Source: Spirochaetaceae bacterium (GTDB taxonomy: Bacteria; Spirochaetota; Spirochaetia; Treponematales; Breznakiellaceae). From it: a stretch of 16,742 nt of DNA. How positions within the stretch are numbered: the first letter of the stretch is position 1; each line of letters opens with the position of its first letter. The stretch is taken from NCBI GenBank assembly GCA_031283025.1, contig JAITCP010000001.1, positions 1-16,742 on the forward strand. The letters are read 5' to 3'. A program made the translations under genes and the position numbers. Shown here in pieces: positions 13,835 to 16,742 of this stretch. Under the pieces are notes generated by a model, which searched no databases, was not told the origin of the DNA, and was given only the letters and a program-made list of their open reading frames with translations.

Positions 13835-16073
13835 CTTCTTCCTGCGCCTGATGAGAGTATCTTGCCGTATCCTTGCCGTTAGGCAATTTGGGGTATTCAA
13901 TTCGGGAATGATAATAACCCGCAAGTACCTTAACAAAAGCCTGTTTGATTATCTCCAGTTCCCGGAAACTTAATTCCGATTGTGAAAGCTGGCCTTGATC
14001 TACCTTGCTGTTAAAAAGGTCCTGAATAAATTTTTCCAGCCGGGCGGCAGTTGGTTTTTTCAAAACCCTGGTGGCCGCCTCTGTAATGTCGGCCAGCATC
14101 ACCACCGCAGATTCTTTTGTGCGGGGGGGGCTTCCCGGATAACTAAAGTCTTCTCTGTTGACATTTTCCCCCTCCTGCTTAATGGCCTCATTATAAAACC
14201 ATGTGATCACCGAATTGCCGTGATGTTCGGCGATAAAGGCAACAACTGCTTCCGGCAGGCCCAGGGATCGCGCTTTTTCAATTCCCAGTTTTACATGGCT
14301 CCGTATTACCGTAGCGGAAAGGCGGGGGGATATGTCTTTGTGCTTGTTGTAGGAAGTCTGGTTTTCTACAAAATAGGCGGGCTGTTCCATTTTGCCGATG
14401 TCGTGATAATAGGCACCTACTCTGGCCAGAAGCGCATTAGCCCCAATTTCCTGACAGGCCGTTTCCGCCAGATTGGCGACCATAACCGAATGGCTGTAGG
14501 TTCCCGGCGCAACGTTAAAGAGACGTTTTAAGATTGGGGAATTAAGGTCTGAAAGTTCGATAAGCCGGAAGGGGGTTACCGCATTAAGGGCCTGTTCCAT
14601 CACAGGGAGTATACCGATTATTAAAAGGCCGGAAACAATACCGTTAAAGGCCGCCCAAAAGATCACACTCACATACTCACCCACAGAAGTCTGGTGGAGG
14701 AGCAGCATGATCAGGGCCGCCCCTGCATTGGCGGCGGCGATTAGCAGCCCCGCCTTAACCAGGTCCATCCGCTTTTGAGCTTTTTTTAACACATGGGCGG
14801 CGGCAAGCCCTGAACAAACGGCAAAGAAATAAGCGGGCGTATCAAAGGCTTCCAAAAGAAAAGCGCCCAGGGGGAGTATCGTAGCGGTAACCAGCGCTGT
14901 GGGGAAACCTAAAAATATGGCGGGAAGCATCACCACCAGAGCCGTGGGAAGAAGTATAGATACGGGAAAACTGCCGCTTTCCTCGAAAAAGTTGTTGAGC
15001 AATAAGGCGCCAATAAGGTAGGCCGCCGCCAGAACGGTCATCATATAACTTTCTGCGGACAGTAAAAGCCGACCGGCGGTTCGCTTTCCCATAAGGAGCA
15101 CAAGGATAAGATAAATAACCAGAATCAGAAGTATCTGTCCGGCAATAGAGCTGGGGTTCCGTTTTGTTAACAAGCGGCTTAAGACCCGCAGTTCTTCCAT
15201 TTCTTTTTCTGTAACGATAAAGCCCCGGCGGATCACCTTGTCCCCCCGCTCTATGAAACGGTGCACCGGTTCCAGACGGGAACGGACTTCCGCCATACGC
15301 TGCTCAGTATCGGCAGGGGAAAAAAACACGTTTTCCCGGAGTATGGAACGGACTATGTTTCCCGCGCCGGCGGAAAAAGCGGGGGAAAGTTTTTCGTCTT
15401 CAATGTACCGGAGTATGTGGGTATCTATATTTTCTTTGGTGATAATCCGGTCATAGGTGATTTGTTCCCGTTCCAGCCGTTCGCCGTAATTGTGAAGCAG
15501 TTCCGCAATATCCGGGTTGCAGGCGGCAAACCCTGCATCCTCCGCATTTTCCGGCATGGCAAAGATTCCCTTTTCCGTAAAAAAGAGTATTTCCTTTCTG
15601 CCCACATCCAAAGAAAGCTCCCGATCCGGATCATTGTACAGGGCTGTAAGGGCTTCCCTGCCAAAAGCGCCGGGAAACTCCGCATTGACCTGGCTAATGT
15701 AGTTTTCCAAAGAACGTCCTTCATCAAAAAGACGCCGGGAAAAAAGGGCAAAACGGTCATAGGTACCACTCATTTCATCATTAAAGTGAACCGCGTATTT
15801 CCACACCGCCGGAACCTGCCGTACCCGTGCGGCGGTTTGTAATCTGGTCGCTTCGCTGTCAATAAAGGAAACCGGTTCAGGGGCAATTACATCCCGATCC
15901 GCTACCTTCCCCGTTTCAAAATCATCAACATCAAAAGAAACTTTTCCATTGATGGAAAGGGCTACTATGGCGGTGGCAACCAGGGCCGCTATTGTAGCTG
16001 CGGCGAGGCCGGGACGCACAGGGGGAAGTTTCAACTGCGAAAACAATTTTTGGGCTTTACTTTTTTTCGGCAT
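13821..16073 (-). CDS. pgpH: 7TM-HD phosphodiesterase of cyclic di-AMP (PgpH/YqfF family)
   Basis: The Listeria homologue PgpH hydrolyses cyclic di-AMP; the assignment here rests on domain layout. The 750-residue protein has a first membrane segment (about 22-42), a large extracytoplasmic region (about 44-305), a block of several membrane segments (about 309-495) and a cytoplasmic HD domain (about 515-720). Catalytic metal ligands visible are His528 (TYSHSV), His557-Asp558 in AYYHDIGK, His593, His617-His618 (EHHG) and Asp662 (LADITEA). A C-terminal tail is Gln/Glu-rich. The start at 16073 overlaps the end of phoH by 17 bases. A run of eight G on the plus strand (14123-14130) encodes Pro-Pro. 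No diadenylate cyclase is in the window, so the signal would have to come from elsewhere. Confidence 0.92.
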   Translation of the reverse strand: MPKKSKAQKLFSQLKLPPVRPGLAAATIAALVATAIVALSINGKVSFDVDDFETGKVADRDVIAPEPVSFIDSEATRLQTAARVRQVPAVWKYAVHFNDEMSGTYDRFALFSRRLFDEGRSLENYISQVNAEFPGAFGREALTALYNDPDRELSLDVGRKEILFFTEKGIFAMPENAEDAGFAACNPDIAELLHNYGERLEREQITYDRIITKENIDTHILRYIEDEKLSPAFSAGAGNIVRSILRENVFFSPADTEQRMAEVRSRLEPVHRFIERGDKVIRRGFIVTEKEMEELRVLSRLLTKRNPSSIAGQILLILVIYLILVLLMGKRTAGRLLLSAESYMMTVLAAAYLIGALLLNNFFEESGSFPVSILLPTALVVMLPAIFLGFPTALVTATILPLGAFLLEAFDTPAYFFAVCSGLAAAHVLKKAQKRMDLVKAGLLIAAANAGAALIMLLLHQTSVGEYVSVIFWAAFNGIVSGLLIIGILPVMEQALNAVTPFRLIELSDLNSPILKRLFNVAPGTYSHSVMVANLAETACQEIGANALLARVGAYYHDIGKMEQPAYFVENQTSYNKHKDISPRLSATVIRSHVKLGIEKARSLGLPEAVVAFIAEHHGNSVITWFYNEAIKQEGENVNREDFSYPGSPPRTKESAVVMLADITEAATRVLKKPTAARLEKFIQDLFNSKVDQGQLSQSELSFRELEIIKQAFVKVLAGYYHSRIEYPKLPNGKDTARYSHQAQEEDEQG

Positions 16074-16742
16074 CGTATGCCTCTATTATTTTTTTGATTA
16101 ACGGGTTCCGCACGACATCGGCGGTATTGAGGTATGTAATGAAAATCCCCTCCACGCCGGAAAGGAGGGACAGCGCGTGGAGCAGTCCTGAATCATGGCG
16201 GCGGGGCAGGTCTATCTGAGTGGCATCCCCGGTGATCACCGCCTTGGTTCCCCGGCCTATGCGGGTAAGGAACATCTTCATTTGTTCTTTTGTGGTATTT
16301 TGCGCTTCATCAAGGATCACCACGCAGTCGTTAAGGCTGCGGCCCCGCATATACGCCAAGGGGGCCACTTCTATTGTGCGGGTTTCTTCCATGCGGCGTA
16401 TCGTTTCGTAGGGAATCATGGATTCCATGGCATCGTAAAGGGGGCGGAGGTAAGGGTTGATCTTCTGGGCAAGGTCTCCCGGCAGATAACCAAGGCTTTC
16501 ACCGGCTTCTACCACGGGCCGTGTAAGAACCAGCTTCCGCACTTTCTTGGAAAGAACCATGTACAGGGCCTGCGCTATGGCAAGGTAGGTTTTTCCCGTT
16601 CCCGCAGGGCCCACGGAAAAACTAATATCATGCTCCCGCATACCCTGTATATACAAAGCCTGATTACGGCTGCGGGGAAAAACCTTGACAAAACCCTGGG
16701 GTATCAGAATAAGGTTGTCCCTAAGGGCAGCCAAAGACCCGG
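16057..16742 (-). CDS. phoH: PhoH family ATPase, N-terminus cut by window edge
   Basis: The reading frame enters from the window edge with no start; a TTG at 16734 is an internal Leu codon. Visible are Walker A GPAGTGKT, the PhoH motif LTRPVVEAGESLGYLPGD, KINPYLRPLYDAM, Walker B VVILDEAQN and GDATQIDLP, which identify PhoH/YbeZ. This family is thought to be an RNA-linked ATPase or helicase partner of YbeY, whose gene lies two positions downstream. The C-terminus is complete and ends 17 bases inside the next gene. The N-terminal domain that usually precedes the ATPase (roughly 100 residues) lies outside the window. Confidence 0.94.
   Translation of the reverse strand, partial: GSLAALRDNLILIPQGFVKVFPRSRNQALYIQGMREHDISFSVGPAGTGKTYLAIAQALYMVLSKKVRKLVLTRPVVEAGESLGYLPGDLAQKINPYLRPLYDAMESMIPYETIRRMEETRTIEVAPLAYMRGRSLNDCVVILDEAQNTTKEQMKMFLTRIGRGTKAVITGDATQIDLPRRHDSGLLHALSLLSGVEGIFITYLNTADVVRNPLIKKIIEAYDAEKK

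Overview
The window reads as core chromosome of a spirochaete of the Treponema group. I infer this from the gene set and order, a TlyC-type hemolysin C homologue without membrane domain, a two-domain CsgG-like lipoprotein with a treponemal-style C-terminal module, and AT-rich palindromes of a kind I associate from memory with termite-gut treponemes. GC is mostly about 55-62 % in hand-counted 60-base samples. No mobile element, CRISPR array or rRNA is visible; one tRNA is present.

Right part (16742 down to 12573, minus strand): phoH, a PgpH/YqfF-type HD phosphodiesterase of cyclic di-AMP, ybeY and tlyC form one overlapping operon (overlaps of 17, 14 and 4 bases). It joins RNA/ribosome quality control with second-messenger turnover. 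A 208-base gap holding a perfect palindrome follows.

Middle part (12364 down to 8376, minus): obg, a nadD-yqeK fusion, a degenerate LytR-CpsA-Psr (LCP) protein and rsfS, again coupled by overlaps of 4, 4 and 26 bases. This is the widespread ribosome-assembly / NAD / silencing-factor block with an LCP gene inserted before rsfS. It converges on a small plus-strand gene (7932-8195) for an extremely acidic 87-residue protein.

Left-centre part (7838 down to 2242, minus): ispE, spoVG, tRNA-Gln(UUG), rplY, tilS and ftsH. Separate promoters are visible before spoVG and before the tRNA; the tRNA appears to be co-transcribed with rplY. ftsH begins inside the end of tilS.

Left end: a plus-strand CsgG-like lipoprotein gene (906-2231), clearly more AT-rich than its neighbours, converges on ftsH with a 10-base gap. 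It is divergent from a truncated exported repeat-rich protein (702 to the window edge) whose promoter predicts a leaderless mRNA.

The most unusual signals are: (i) in-frame extra segments inside tilS and nadD, each carrying inverted repeats that look like intergenic repeat DNA, suggesting small palindromic elements that invade coding sequence; (ii) two perfect palindromes with a shared core in intergenic DNA; (iii) a cascade of mutually exclusive hairpins before the CsgG-like gene; (iv) a tilS frame without a canonical start where one is expected; (v) a run of ten G directly after the ispE start; (vi) the acidic protein. No wholly new multi-gene system is evident.
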